64,000 nt of DNA, from contig OZ018338.1 of NCBI GenBank assembly GCA_963969495.1, positions 51,835,973-51,899,972 on the forward strand, written 5' to 3'. This document shows positions 36,467-48,540 of this stretch, one piece after another (position 1 is the stretch's first letter; each line of letters begins with the position of its first letter). The stretch is from Ceratothoa steindachneri (Eukaryota; Arthropoda; Malacostraca; Isopoda; Cymothoidae). Both the position numbers and the translations under genes were made by a program. The notes under the pieces were generated by a model. It was not told the DNA's origin, did no database searches, and saw nothing but the letters and a program-made list of their open reading frames with translations.

Positions 36467-36746
36467 TATATAAGCCCAAATATCAAACAGAAGCAGCATG
36501 CCGTCAAGGTACATCCGTCAAGGAAAAGTATTATGAGTGCCTTCATATGGTTGAAGCATAGGACCTATATACACGGTGGTCCAAAAGCCTTGGGACCCCA
36601 TAACGATAAGTAATAAGAACGATAGAGCAACAATAACATAATATCAAACAGATGCACTGGATTTAATGTATTCACTAAAGGTTATTTTGTCACACATCGA
36701 AAAGGTCTGTATGGACAACAAAATACACAAGATAATGTGCACTTAC

Positions 36747-36794
36747 ACTTTCCATCAGCCTCTTTTTTAAAGTGTAGGAGGTCGTGTCAGCCAT
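36747..36794 (-). CDS. Possible 48-nt first coding exon of an unknown gene
   Basis: The minus strand reads GTTTTATTTCAG, an acceptor, then ATGGCTGACACG and on for 16 codons (MADTTSYTLKKRLMES), followed directly by GTAAGT, a strong donor. The ATG sits in a good initiation context and the exon is in phase 0. I do not recognise the peptide and found no following exon downstream on the minus strand; the 866-bp mariner would lie in the next intron. The acceptor and ATG fall inside the first unit of the minisatellite at 36786-37316. Chance is a real possibility for such a short exon. Confidence 0.3.
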
Positions 36795-37316
36795 CTGAAA
36801 TAAAACGATAAAACAATATTAACAAAGGGGTTGACAACACATTCGGTCATTTGAAGTACAAAAATAAAACAATATTTGAAATGGAAATTTCAAACAATAT
36901 TTACAGGGGTGACAAGACTTTCGGTTATTTAAAATATAAAGATAAAAGAATATCTTAAAGAGAAAATTAGTACAATATTAACAGATAACTTTTGTTCATC
37001 TAAAATTTACAAATAAAACCAAATTAAAAATAGAAAATCAAAGCAATATTTACAGGGGTGACAAGACTTTCGATTATCTATAATATAAAAATAAAACAAT
37101 ATTTACAATAGAAGATTAAAACAATATTAACATGGGGTGACAAGAATTTCGGTCATCTGAAATAGAAAAATAAAACAATATTAACATGGGAGACAAGACT
37201 TTCGGTCATCTAAAATAGAAAAATAAAACAATATTTGATAAGGAAAATAAAAATAAATATTAATAAGGGGGGACAAGACTTTCGGTCATCTGAAATATAA
37301 AAATCAAAAAAATATT
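36786..37316 (-). repeat. Diverged minisatellite, about 8 units, with acceptor-ATG motif
   Basis: Irregular units of roughly 50-80 bp. On the plus strand the core is GACAAGACTTTCGGTCATCTG followed by AAATATAAAAATAAAACAATATT. Copies of the TTCGGTCAT core lie near 36840, 36920, 36990, 37066, 37150, 37200 and 37281, plus a divergent one at 36786. On the minus strand several units read T-rich sequence, then TTTCAG or TTTTAG, then ATGACCGAAAG, so each unit resembles a splice acceptor with a start codon. Confidence 0.75.
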
Positions 37317-38004
37317 GGAAAAATATAATTTATCACAACTTTCCGAATGCTTTCGATATTGAACCTGCAATCTCACTAAGTCAATGTTTTCTTTTAACTG
37401 CCTATAACTCTAAAATTTCGAAATTAGAAAGTTTGTTACCTGTCAATTAAATATTATTAATAGTTATTTTAATACAAATTACATAAAATATAAGATGCGT
37501 AGCAGATCGAAGCCAACTCAGAAGTAAAAACTTCGAAATTTTATTCAGGACCTTATCCAAGCTCAGTAGGAAAATCAGAAAATGACCATCTCGCTAGACA
37601 ACATTTGAAGAAAAATTTAATAAATATGCTAAAAATAGTGGAAGTGAAAGCTTGTATAAATACCCGTTGATAAAATCAGGTGATACTGGGACCGACTGGT
37701 TAATTAACTTTTCTAAGGCCGCTAAAGTTCTGCTATGGAAGCCGGTTACATTGTAAGGTATAAACTACTCAAAAAACTCCTGTTAGGTCTGAGCTAGACA
37801 AACATTGAAGTAGTGGTGCTTGTTAAGTGATATTTCTATGGAACTGCGGCCATTAACCTAGCTATGAGCAACAAATGAATTATGCCATAGAGCTGGCATT
37901 AAATCTTGGGCAGGACTGTCATGCGTTCACTGATATTACAGTTATCATGATCTTTGAAATTAGTAATAGTGGCCATAGAATTACATAGTAAACTTTAATT
38001 GGAC

Positions 38005-40780
38005 GTAACAGGTATTATTATTTTTTATTAATTTTAAGGATCCAACGTCTTCGAGTCACCCACCTTAGCACTGGCTGTAGGTTTAGGAACCGAAGCTCCT
38101 TTGGTGCTGTCTTCTTTTCTTTGAGCAGTCTTAAGAATCCCGGAAGATTGCTCAACGACCAACTTCAGGGGAGTTGCTTCCTGTGAGTATAATGACTTGG
38201 TGGAGGCGCGCGGCAGTTTTGCCATACGATAAACGGTCACTCAGGGAGAGACGGGAGAAGCCCTGGTTTTAGCCGGAGCTGGGTGTGAACCATTTGTATC
38301 GCCAGCTATACAACAGGAGCACCTGGAGTGGGTAAAATCCGCAGAAGGGTTCCGCATGGGCGTGGAAACGACCGTACTCGTAGGCATGGAGGGGCCAGGA
38401 GCAGAGGGTGTCTTTTTCAACATTGAGGCATAGGAAGTCCCTGGCAGCGACGGACGCGCCAGAACCAAGTCCTTAGCCTCGTGAAATGAGAGATGATCCT
38501 TCGACTGAACGGCCAGGAATTTCTTTTCAAGAAGATAAGCACCACATTGCTTAGAACAAGCGGGCTTAGGCTCTTTGCAATTGAAACACTTGGCCATACA
38601 CGATTTGGAGCACCTTACACAAAATTCGGGTAACCCCGAATTTGCACATCTACAGGAGCGATTCAGATTGCTGAAGCCGTGGCAGAAATAGGACCTTTGC
38701 GGCAGTGGCACGAATACCTTCATGCAGTAGCAATACCAACCGGTACGCATCGACTCATGAAGTTGTCACCGTCGGACGTGACGAAGATTGCAAGGGTAGG
38801 TCTCGAGGCTCTTCCCTGTTTTCTCATCACACGTTCGCATTGAACGGTCCTTGCTCTGCCAGCTCTAAGGTGATGTCATCTATGGAATAGTCCACGAGTT
38901 CCCTCGCATAAACAATCATCCTTTCATAAAGATTATGATAGAGTGTAGCGTCACACTCATCGGCGTGCCATCAAGTGAAGTGTCCCAAGGGCATGAATTA
39001 TGGCCATCTCGGAGGGATTCGATGATTTCGCTAGAAGGCTCCGTTCGGAGAAACGGGTCATCTTCAAATCTACACTAATCATGATAGCTAGTGCTCTTCT
39101 CTGATGGATCATGTTGCCTTGGCCATCATTAGAGCGAATAGCCAGAATGCGATGGAAGCCAGCAGACTATAAAACGAGAGGTAGTCTCTGAATGCGGGGT
39201 TCTGACATAATCGAGGCTCCTCTCGGCGCACTTGCGACTTTGGTCCTTATCTGGAGTTCCTCAAACTGGGAACCACCGGTGTAGTTTTGCCAATCTCGGC
39301 TTGCTGGCCTACCGAAATAGCAACAAACCCGTCCGTCCGTGGGGCTCCCGCGTAGTGAGTGGTGCCATGAGTCATTTTACTCTTTTTCCTATTTGTTTTC
39401 TTTTTATGAAAGGAAGGATCCCGCTTCTCTCCTCCACTGGAAGAATTCCTTAGGCCAGATGAACCAACCACAGCAAGATTCTTCTCTGAAATAGGAAAAG
39501 TTTTGGCTCTCAGAGGGGCTTCAACCGGGTGAGGAGGTTCCTCCTTTCCCCGTGAGTCCTCAGTAACTTAAGCCATCTGAAGAGAGGCTTAGGTTCAGTG
39601 CTTGGCACTGACCCAAGGTTCGAGCCCATGGGGATGTGTCACCTCCGGCACTATGTTTATATCAGGGGGGACTACATGTGCCATCCCCCAAGACATCACA
39701 GATTCCATTCGAGGTTCCTTTTGTCTGTCTAATAAAGGCGAAGCGGCATCAGTCGGGGAAGAGAAGGGGGCAGGTATTTTGATCCTAGTAAACTCGAGAT
39801 GAATGACAAAAGGACATTAGGCGAAGCTTGCCGATGGCTTCTGTTATCCGTTGCCACCATCATGTGGTTGTCCTAAAAGAGGCACCGTGAGCGATAAATT
39901 TTGGGCCACCTGCCTGCTCTCTTGGAAGTCCTCTGTTAAACCAAAGGAAGAGATCCCGTTGTACTAGAGGCGAAGTCACTCAGGGGCACTTCCATAGAAG
40001 GGGGGTGATGGGAAGTCCTCCACACCCAAAGGCTTAGAAGAGTAGCAAGTCTCCTCTCCGTTAAAAGAAGTCGGCAGAGGCGGCTGAAAAAGAACAAGGA
40101 AGGGATCTCATTTTCTTTTGTGGAGCTGCCCAAGAGTGACTCCGAATATAGTAGGAGGGGAGGGGGATAAAAAGGGCGTATAAAAATCTTCATCAATGAG
40201 CATGAGGACCTTATTATTACAAGGGGATGCAAATACTAATCAGCCAGCGCAGTAGCCCGCTCTACGAAAGGTAAAAACGGGGCAGGCCACCGAGCTGCCC
40301 CCATTAGAGACCACTGATCCCTCCCGGTGGCCAGGCAGCACATCAGCATGGCGGCTCCACCTTAAACTGGAAAAAAATTGATAGTCCATAAACGGAGAGA
40401 GAAAGAGAGGGTATGCGAGGAAGGTGAGGATGGAGGTGAGTCAGGTTATTAAAAACCCACCACCTGAAACCAGAGTTGAGGGGCTAAGGGGCGTTGTCCC
40501 CTCACCACAGCCCCGATCCGGTATGGTTGAATGAGAGGAAGCTGGTCGGTATCCATCCTGCGAAATTAGAGGCCGACCAGAAGAAAGGTGTGGGAGAGGT
40601 GGTAGGGAAAGTGAGGAAGCAAGGAAGGCTTACAGGGTGTCAGAGGAAGGAGAACAGGCTAGGCTGGGGCCAAATGGAGCGCTGAGTCACGTCAGGACGG
40701 TAGCAAGAGAAAGATCGCTGTGCCTTGTAACGGGTAAGAAGGCGTACATATCAGTTGCTGTCCTTTCAACACCATGATTT
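38005..40780 (-). mobile_element. LINE copy with ORF1 only, A-rich 3' tail
   Basis: A GC-rich block of about 2.8 kb on the minus strand. It holds a leader (about 40780-40240), an ORF1 (about 40232-38034) and, a few bases after the ORF1 stop, AAAATTAATAAAAAATAATA, which looks like an AATAAA signal with an A-rich tail. No ORF2 is present. LINE copies normally lose their 5' end, not ORF2, so the copy may have been made from a prematurely polyadenylated transcript or belong to an ORF1-only family. Confidence 0.6.
38034..40232 (-). pseudogene. LINE ORF1 (gag-like, CCHC type), damaged
   Basis: ORF1 of Jockey/I-type LINEs encodes a nucleic-acid-binding protein. Readable minus-strand parts are a basic segment (KRDPSFHKKKTNRKKSK near 39400), ELAEQGPFNANVCDEKTGKS near 38870, then from 38750 KVFVPLPQRSYFCHGFSNLN, CVRCSKSCMAKCFNCKEPKP and ACSKQCGAYLLEKKFLAVQS, and a Pro/Ser-rich tail to DSKTLDP. 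The Cys clusters correspond to the three CCHC knuckles; the first knuckle has lost its first Cys (SYFC). AYLLEKKFLAV followed by HLSFHEAKDLV is typical of this ORF1 class after the last knuckle. A stop (TGA at about 38241) interrupts the tail, and frameshifts near 38760 and 38960 break the middle. Confidence 0.7.
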
Positions 40781-41027
40781 ATCTTTCTATACCAAAAGTT
40801 TTAACGCAACAATTGTAACTTTTAAAATTTAATGAAGTACCACCGGATATAGTCAAGAGCAGTCTTAAGCGTTGCTTTTAAATTAGATCAAATCTGTGCC
40901 CGCTGATCCATTGTACTTGGTTCAATAATCACCACAAACACGGATTTTTTTCGCAATTTGTAAAAGATTTTTTCCAAAGAATAAATTAGTCCGTTTATCT
41001 TCTGTTTCTTTTCGGTCTGACTCATTC

Positions 41028-41188
<161 letters not shown>

Positions 41189-41552
41189 AGAAAAGGGAAA
41201 GAGAGAGTCCCACACTTAGCGATGAGATATGAAGGAAAGATGCAAATTAAATTTCACTTAAATTAACTTGTTAAATTCATCCTTAAAAATTTGCTCCTTT
41301 ACTTTTATTCTATATTGTGTTCACTGATTATATAATTTCTCGTGCAACATTTGTCTGCCAATTATTTTATCATTTAAATTTCAAATTGCGCTCGTGTGGC
41401 AAAATTTCTGGCATAAAATTAAAGCAATGGGTGTTTTTTTTATTTTTTGTATTAATTAATATTTCACATTTTTCCATGTCTCTAAGCCATGGATAAAGTG
41501 AAACAATTTTTTTTCCAAAAGAATCAAAAGAAATTAGATTCCCTTTCTTGCC

Positions 41553-41853
41553 CTCAATTGAATGTAGATCGCTAACACAAAAACTGGTTGAGAAAAATAT
41601 ACTACGAGTTTAATTAGAATAAAATACGGAAAATTAATGGATAAAATGCCTGTAGCAAATCATGGATTATTCCTAAAATTACTCAGCAACAAATGAATTC
41701 AAATGAGAATCAAGGTAACGCAAACAGCTGCTTGGATTTCTAATTTATGTGCCAGGATCGTAAATTATCGGCAAAATAATAGGCGTAATTTAATGGGATG
41801 AGCAAAGTATAAAGTTTCTTCTCTGTAGGCTAGAAATAGGAATTTAGCGCCAC
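41553..41853 (+). repeat. Dispersed repeat, copy 1 of 2
   Basis: Matches the reverse complement of 51341-51655. Shared blocks include GATCGCT, ACTGGTTGAGAA, ACGGAAAATTA, GGATAAAATGCCTG, CAACAAATGAATTCAAATGA, GAATCAAGGTAACGCA, ATTTCTAATTTATGTGC and GAGCAAAGTATAAAGTT. Both copies end TTTAGCGCCAC. Non-coding and unclassified. Confidence 0.8.
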
Positions 41854-42379
41854 TGGAGCTCCATAGCGTGATTTATATTTCATTTTCATAGGAGTCATAA
41901 ATCCTAAACTGGAAGAAGCAAAGGATATTTTACGATTGCCCTATTACTAGAGATATACTAAAAGGATTGCACCTTCTGATATTTCTCACTCTAAGAATAA
42001 ATGTATCATTAATAATTAGAAGAAGAAGGAAAATATTATTTCTGCCGTTCCTTATGGCCGTCTTTCCGAAGGATTCGGAATTTATTAATTAAAAGACAAC
42101 AAAAAGATACAAAATGGGCCTCTTTTTAAAGAAGAGTCCATCAAATCATTTCCCCACACTTTGAAAACAAGGGCCTTTTAATACATTCAAGGAAGCCCAT
42201 AAATATAAAGATAAGTATTGTGCTCTAAATCAATCCGTTCTCAAACTCATTTCGCGTAGAGGAGGTAAAAAAGAAGTCAAAATTAAACTCCCACACAAAG
42301 AGACGCCTCCTCCTATCCTCTGGCTGTCCTTCGAATACAAAGATGACTCAAACTTCACTCGAAGTAAATGGAGATGAAT

Positions 42380-44440
42380 TTATGGGTATAAATTAATGGT
42401 GTAGGTCGGTTGTGCCAGCGATGTAGCCCGATTCACGATGCCCACACTTTGCCACAGAAATGACACTCTATTCCGGGGTTATTTGTCTGCTAAACTTGTG
42501 GATTTTAGCGGCGTTGTATTCTCGCCTCTCTCATGTTGTGGATGGACTGTTCAAGGTACGACAGTCCCTTCATACACATCGATCTCCATGCTGGTCGGTC
42601 ACTGGCTTTAACTTCTTGAGTCAAGGGTTCAATATTACACTTTTTTAGGGTTCTTTTACTTGATCTTTATAGCGTTTCATTGGCCCACCTTGTCTACGAT
42701 GTCTCAGTGAGAGTTGTCTATAAAGGATTTGTCGAGGCAGTATGTCATCACTCTGTGAATGATATGTACAGTCCATCGCAGTTGTTTTTGCGCAAGCATG
42801 GCCTCAATTGAGGTTGAGCTGGCGCGTCGAAGGATTTCTACATGGAGAAGTTTGTCCCGCCACGTTAGCTTGAGAATCATTTGCAGATTTCTTATATGAA
42901 ATGCTTTCAATTGTCTTATGTGCTTTCTGTAAGCAGTCCATGTTTCAGCCCCGTAGAGTAGAATAGTTATAAATACAGAGGTGTAGACTGCTTTCTTCGT
43001 TTTTAGGCTGAGGTTATCGTTTTGGAAGAATCTTATGCACATTTTTCCAAAGGCTACGGAGGCTTGATTTATTCTGTTGCAGATCTCTTCATCATCATCA
43101 TCATCATAATCATCCCTAACTCTATAATTTAAGAAGGTTTTTTTTTGAGTATTTGAATAATAATTTCATCTTAGTCTGGTTATGATTTATGTTTTTTTAT
43201 CAAAGTTATTTCTACTAATTCTTTTATAATATTAAAAAACAAAATGGTGAAGTTCAGAAATAAATATAAGTATCGAAATTTTGTGAACCTTTGAAAATTC
43301 CAAAAATTGCAAATGGTGAAGTTCATAAAATTTATTTTTATATATCTTGTATTACTATTTTAGCAACGTGATATTTTGAAAGGGGGAAAATTTAGTTTAG
43401 AGTTCCTTTTTAAAATTATTATAATTGGCAAAGTTCAGAAAATTTGTAAAAATTGAACAATAGTTGCTTTTTCTTAGATTTTAAATTTTAGTCTTAGTAG
43501 CGAAGCATTGCCTGGTCTATATTATACTTATCCGACAGGATGCTGCCCAAATATTTGAAACTTGTGACCTGTTTAATGTCATCACCGTTGATGTGGAAAG
43601 TTAGACGTCGTTCTAGATGCTGTTGTTGCATTAGTATCTCCTCTGTTTTATTGACATTCATTTTCAGACCCATTGATTTGTAAAGACCGGCTATGACATA
43701 GAGGGATCTTTGTAGAGCAAGTGGTGTGTGTGTGCAATCAGCGCATATTTAAGTTCGAGAATATGATTGGTCACAGTTTTCATGCGTACTTGAAGTCTTC
43801 TTAAATTAAATAGGTTGCCATCATGTCAGTACTAGATAGCAACCCTGTCCACCTGAGGAATTGCGTTCTGACTGAGTAATGTGATAGCAGATATACAGAT
43901 GTTAAATAATACTGGGGCTATGACCCCTCTTTTTTTAACACCAATTTAAACGCTGAAAGGTTAGAATCTTTCTCCTGAGGTAGGTACTGTTGCTGCCATG
44001 TCATCGTGTAGTTTCTTCAGAATTGAAAGGAATTTTGGAGGGGAGCCAAACTTTTCTAAAACGATCCATAATAATTCTCTATTGACTATATAAAAAGCTG
44101 TTTCAAGGTCAATAAAAGCTATGTAGAGGTCTGTGTTTTGCTCATTACACTTCTCCTGTAGTTGTATTGCACAGAATATCATGTTGCAGGTGCTCCTGTC
44201 CTTACTAAATCCCCACTGTATTTCTGGCATGGCGATCTCTGATATATGGCGACATAATTTGATAAGCTTCATTCTTGTCAGAAACTTAGAGGCCACTACT
44301 AGTAGAGAGATTCCTCTGCTATTTTCACAGAGTGCTCGATCACCATTCTTTTTGTACACAAACACATGTCAGATTTCAGAAATTCCGCGGGAGTTCTTCG
44401 GTATTCCAGATGACCGACATGAGCTTATTTATCTTTGAGT
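42380..44440 (-). pseudogene. LINE ORF2: reverse transcriptase and C-terminal zinc finger, inactive
   Basis: Minus-strand LINE reverse transcriptase. From about 44420: WNTEELPRNF, VFVYKKNGDRALCENSRGIS, then AMPEIQWGFSKDRSTCNMIF, QEKCNEQNTDLYIAFIDLET (RT box A with Asp) and AFYIVNREL. Past 43960 come KRGVIAPVLFN, the YADD region (43733-43747) broken by a small deletion, SMGLKMNVNKTEEIL, KYLGSILSDKYNIDQ, an AT-rich insertion, then NRINQASVAFGK, LYGAETWTAYRKHIRQLKAF, KLTWRDKLLHVEILRRA and LAQKQLRW. The end carries a C2H2-type finger CHFCGKVW...IGLHRWH (42405-42460) with one stop. The family is a common animal LINE; I do not assign the clade. The endonuclease half is missing. Confidence 0.85.
43105..43500. 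other. AT-rich insertion splitting the LINE ORF2
   Basis: About 400 bp of very AT-rich sequence separates two parts of the reverse transcriptase that are normally contiguous. One edge is a short (ATC)n run (43090-43108). Inside, GGTGAAGTTCA-type motifs recur near 43242, 43313 and 43430 (the last as GGCAAAGTTCA). No transposon ends recognised. Confidence 0.55.
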
Positions 44441-46950
44441 GCAAGAAATCGCCACATGTAGACTGTCGTCACACCTGGTTGATACCTGGAGGTGCAGCAC
44501 TCATTCCCGGCCGTCTTTGCCCCAGAGGTCTCAAACTAGATGGAAACCCTCGGAGCTTTATTCCTTATATATACAGAGCGAGATGTTGGATGGTGTACTT
44601 CATTCAAAAGTCATTGTTTTGGGTTACCAGTTGACGACTAAAGACCAAAAGACTTATTTGATATCGACTGAATTCAAAATTCTGCTTCTGAATTAAAACT
44701 ATAAAAAAATTTGGTTTTATTGAAGGAATTGGTTAAATAAGGCCCTATACTTTCCTTTTCCGGTTCTAAAATTGTTTTGAATCGAAGGTTCATCTTAGTT
44801 TTTATTTTTTTTATGATAGCTGCTCCCTTGATAAATTTAGCTTTGTTCTTTTCGCCCAAAATTGAAACATCTTGATGAAATTTTCATTAAATATTTTTTA
44901 CCTACTCGGAACGGCTTTAACTTCATAATATTTTTATGAATCCCTTTTCCGACAAAATATAAGGAACGGGGCAAAAATAATTTGTCCCTGATTTAATAAT
45001 TGGTGTAGGATTCGTGTGGATTTAAAAAAAAAAGAAGAAATATATAAACTCGCAAATCCTTCAATTTTCTCTACCTTCTTCGTTTAAAAGATGAAATAGT
45101 GATTTGATAATTCAATTAACCCGAGTCTAATCACCTTTTCTTCATCAAAAATAAACAATCTGCTCCAAATTCTATTTACAACCAGAAGGCAATTAAAAAA
45201 AAGATAAACAGATTTTCATACTAAAATCAAATTAAAACTGGAACTATAACACGAATTCTATTCTAAAATATGAGAAAGTGAAATTAAAAAAAAAGTGAAA
45301 ACTAATAATTGTTTTCTGCTTCCTTCCAACTAGGAAGAAAATTTTGATTAAAATATAATGAATTTGAGGTAATAGGAACTTTTTCCCCATAAAGCTTTCA
45401 ATAACGCGAAAGTTATTGTGTTGTTCTATGAAATACGGCCGCTAATCACTCTTTGTTCTCTAAACTTATTCTACTCATACCCTTCATTCCAATTACGAAT
45501 CCTCGGTAATCGTTTTAAAAAGATATTTTTATCAATTTTCCCCTCTTTCATCTTAAGAAAGGACCTCTACCTTTGACTTTAACTTGCCTGTGAATGACTT
45601 TCTAATCTTTATGTTGGTTTTATTATCCGGTCGACAAACGCCAGCCTATAAAAGAGAGAAGTAAATTAAATTTTCTAATTATAATTAGTTTAGAGTACCT
45701 TTCACATTTCTTCTATAATACCGCGGTGTATTTGCTCGTTCATTATATGCATTACGTTATCAACTATTACATTACATCATTTTTATATACACCATCTCAA
45801 ACATTATCGTTTTCTTTCATGTTTCCTTTTATATTTACTCTATTCTCATATTTCTTCCTAACCATTGCACAGAAGATTTATTATTTTTGTAGAAGTATTG
45901 ACTCGAGGTATGGTTGCGGGACCATCAATTTAAATTAGTCGTCTGTTTCATTGAATTTCTGGAAAGTGAGATTGTGGTGCCTCAGGAGAGAATTTATTTG
46001 CAGCACTCATCCCATTCTTGTTGAATGTGCCAACCGGGATAATCTTAGCGAACGTTGCTTGTCCCGATAACGGAACGAGCGAGGTCGCTACAGCATGTTC
46101 CTTGCGCTCGGGACGGGTTCGTGTAAATTAAATTGTGGACCTTTTGACTTCTTGGAGGAGGTTGGCCTCTCCCATTTTATTTGACTATCTTTTGTGTTGG
46201 TCGCATGCTCCTGGGCCAAGGAGAGGCGGGTTTCCTCCCTATGCAAGAGCTTGCTTTCTGCTTCTTCTTCTTGCTGTTAGTGTCTGTTGTATTTTGTTTT
46301 GCGCTTGTTTTTCTGGTTGTGTTTTTCTCTGATTGTGTTTTTGTTTTAATCTTTCCTAGCATTAGGCTGTAGGATACTTATGGCGAATTTGGCCCCTGTA
46401 GGCAGTCGCCAGATTAGCCCATTTATTTAATGCAACACAGTTTACACAAAGGCAGTAATCTAAGACCTGTATAACATTCTAAGGAGAAAAGAGGGTGAAG
46501 AGGTCGAACAGTGATGACTCTGAAGCACAAAAGCCTTAATCTGAACCCATGGAAGACCACAAAGAGCAAACGCGAACTACTTATCACTCAGGCACTAATT
46601 AGAGGCCCAGATATTTCGCGCCCTCACTATACTGTTATTAAATATAAATTTCTTTATTTTCCCTTATAATTACTTATTACATTTAGCATCGATTTTAACT
46701 CCTCTACCGTGGAGGATCTCTCATTGAGGTTGAAAGCAATACAGCAAGAAGTAGAGGAAAGAAAGTGGGTTCTGCTAAGCCTTTGATCAAGTTAAGGCAC
46801 ATTCGTTAGTGTTATTTATTGGGTGGGTTACTTGAATTGTGTCTGTTGTTTGATTATTTCATATAGCGACATGTGTAGATTTTTCACGTTCAACTGTAAC
46901 GCCTCAATTTGTTACTGTTCAAACTCTAAAAATGAGTGGTAAAATCCCTA
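44440..46950. other. Mostly AT-rich DNA, two GC-richer patches, no gene supported
   Basis: 44440-44600 and 45950-46380 are richer in GC and may be parts of unrecognised mobile elements. The Leu/Phe/Cys-rich frames across 46135-46372 look compositional. Confidence 0.35.
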
Positions 46951-46985
46951 CTAAAACTATATATATATATATATATATATTTTTC

Positions 46986-47105
46986 CCACAGGAAAATAAA
47001 AGGAGGATTCCAAGTACTTTCGAACTCGTTCAGTTCATTATCATTCCTTGATAATGAACTGAACGAGTTCCACAGTATTTGGAATCCGCCTTCATTTTCC
47101 TGTGG
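46986..47105. repeat. Near-perfect palindrome, 58-bp arms
   Basis: Left arm 46986-47043 and right arm 47049-47105 are inverted copies with about seven differences and a 5-nt loop TTCCT. The arms begin CCACAGGAAAAT. The inner 15 or more bases (GAACTCGTTCAGTTCATTATCA and complement) are exact. A short (TA)n array lies on the outer left (46959-46980) and a longer one to the right (47163-47200). It is strongly suggestive of terminal repeats of a Penelope-like element or a foldback transposon. Confidence 0.85.
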
Positions 47106-47159
47106 TATTTTTTTGCTTTTATTGCTCTACTCACGCGCTACTTTGTGAGTTTCTCCTAT

Positions 47160-47162
<3 letters not shown>

Positions 47163-47200
<38 letters not shown>
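47163..47200. repeat. (TA)n microsatellite
   Basis: About 38 bases of TA, followed by CATACATATATACACACA variants. Confidence 0.95.
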
Positions 47201-47202
<2 letters not shown>

Positions 47203-47239
47203 CATATATACACACATATAAAAACATATACAAGGAAAC

Positions 47240-47490
47240 CGTAAATACAATTTCTGCGGGCGATAACAACCACAACACGGCTTACGCCTATCAAAAACCT
47301 TTTGAAGACAGAAAGAAAGGACACTAGACTTGATAGAGTGACGCCTTAAGTGGCTTAATGGTTGACCGGCAATCAGCAGACCCAGGTTCGATTCTCGGTC
47401 AGGAGAATTCAAACTTTTTCCCCTGCCATTATTTCTGTCTTCTTAGTATAGATTGCATTCATTGTGCCGTCCTTTGCTCTCCTTGATCCT
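47240..47490 (+). mobile_element. tRNA-derived SINE, copy 1
   Basis: A polymerase III A-box TGGCTTAATGG (47351-47361) and B-box GGTTCGATTCT (47385-47395) lie in tRNA-like spacing. Downstream is a non-tRNA body with TCTTCTTAGTATAGATTGCA and TGTGCCGTCCTTTGCTCT. The same head-to-body order recurs, inverted and shortened, at 49735-49860, so this is a repeat family and not a lone tRNA relic. A (CT)-rich tail follows. Confidence 0.6.
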
Positions 47491-48440
47491 TTTCTCCTCC
47501 AATGTCTGTTTCTCTTGGCTTTAGAGACTCCTGTTTATTGTCTCATTATTAATGTACGTCAATTTTCTCTTCTCTAATACATATACGCATACACATACAT
47601 ACACATAGTGTATAGGTAGTAAGACTAATTTCATCAAGGACATAACGAGTTCGGATGGTCGCAATTTCCTTACAGCCATATTTTCCTTGACAAGTGACCA
47701 ATTTTTCACTAATTGTAAATTATCTTATCTCAAGCACCGAGTCTCAATGGCCCCATTTGCTAATTGAAACGCCAAGACGAGAGCTCCTTTTCCTAAAGGG
47801 ATAATATTAATATAATATAATTAATCTGATAAGGGATTTAGCACTTATCTGCCCCTATTTGAGGCTTTCTATTTAGGGGTGGGTGCGGATGGGTGGGGGC
47901 GGGGGAGACTACTGTTGAACATGGGAGTAGAAAGACGGGTATCTTAGAGTGTATGACACCGCAGGAAAGTCTACCAGAATTAGTACTCTATATGGCAAAT
48001 TATTACATACATTGTGGTTAACATGATTTTAAAAATAAAGATAAAATTATTTTGTATAAAATACCAAATATAACTTAGAAAGTGGTAAAACCGAAAATTA
48101 AGACGAGAAAGAAAGGAATATAAAAAAAAAGAGAGGGATTATTTTATGCAAAATAAAACCCAGAAAAAAACCCCCAATCCTCTTACCAAAGTTTATCAGA
48201 TTTAATCCTCTAACGCCAAACATTACATTTATTTTCCTACAGCTAAATTTACGGGAATTGCATACGTTTACTTCTGAAAGTTTCTTACATATTTATGCTG
48301 GATTGAGCTTTCATGTATCTCTAAAGTTAGATATAGAGCTTTTAATTGCCAAGTTTTTTTCCAAGATATTAAACTTTAAGATTGTTAGGAAAGAATTTGT
48401 ATAATTAGGATATAACTTTCATCTGGGTGAGAACGTGTTA

Positions 48441-48443
<3 letters not shown>

Positions 48444-48502
<59 letters not shown>
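48444..48502. repeat. (TA)n microsatellite
   Basis: About 58 bases of TA next to the left arm of the Penelope-like unit. Confidence 0.95.
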
Positions 48503-48506
<4 letters not shown>

Positions 48507-48540
48507 AACTGAATCACGAAAATAAGGAACGTGAGGAATT

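Noticed and set aside
36786..37316. CRISPR-like array
   Set aside because: Units vary in length and sequence and have no unique spacers of constant size; the setting is eukaryotic, so it is a minisatellite.
46135..46372. Leu/Phe/Cys-rich frame resembling a membrane protein
   Set aside because: T-rich composition explains the hydrophobic residues; no start context or homologous family.
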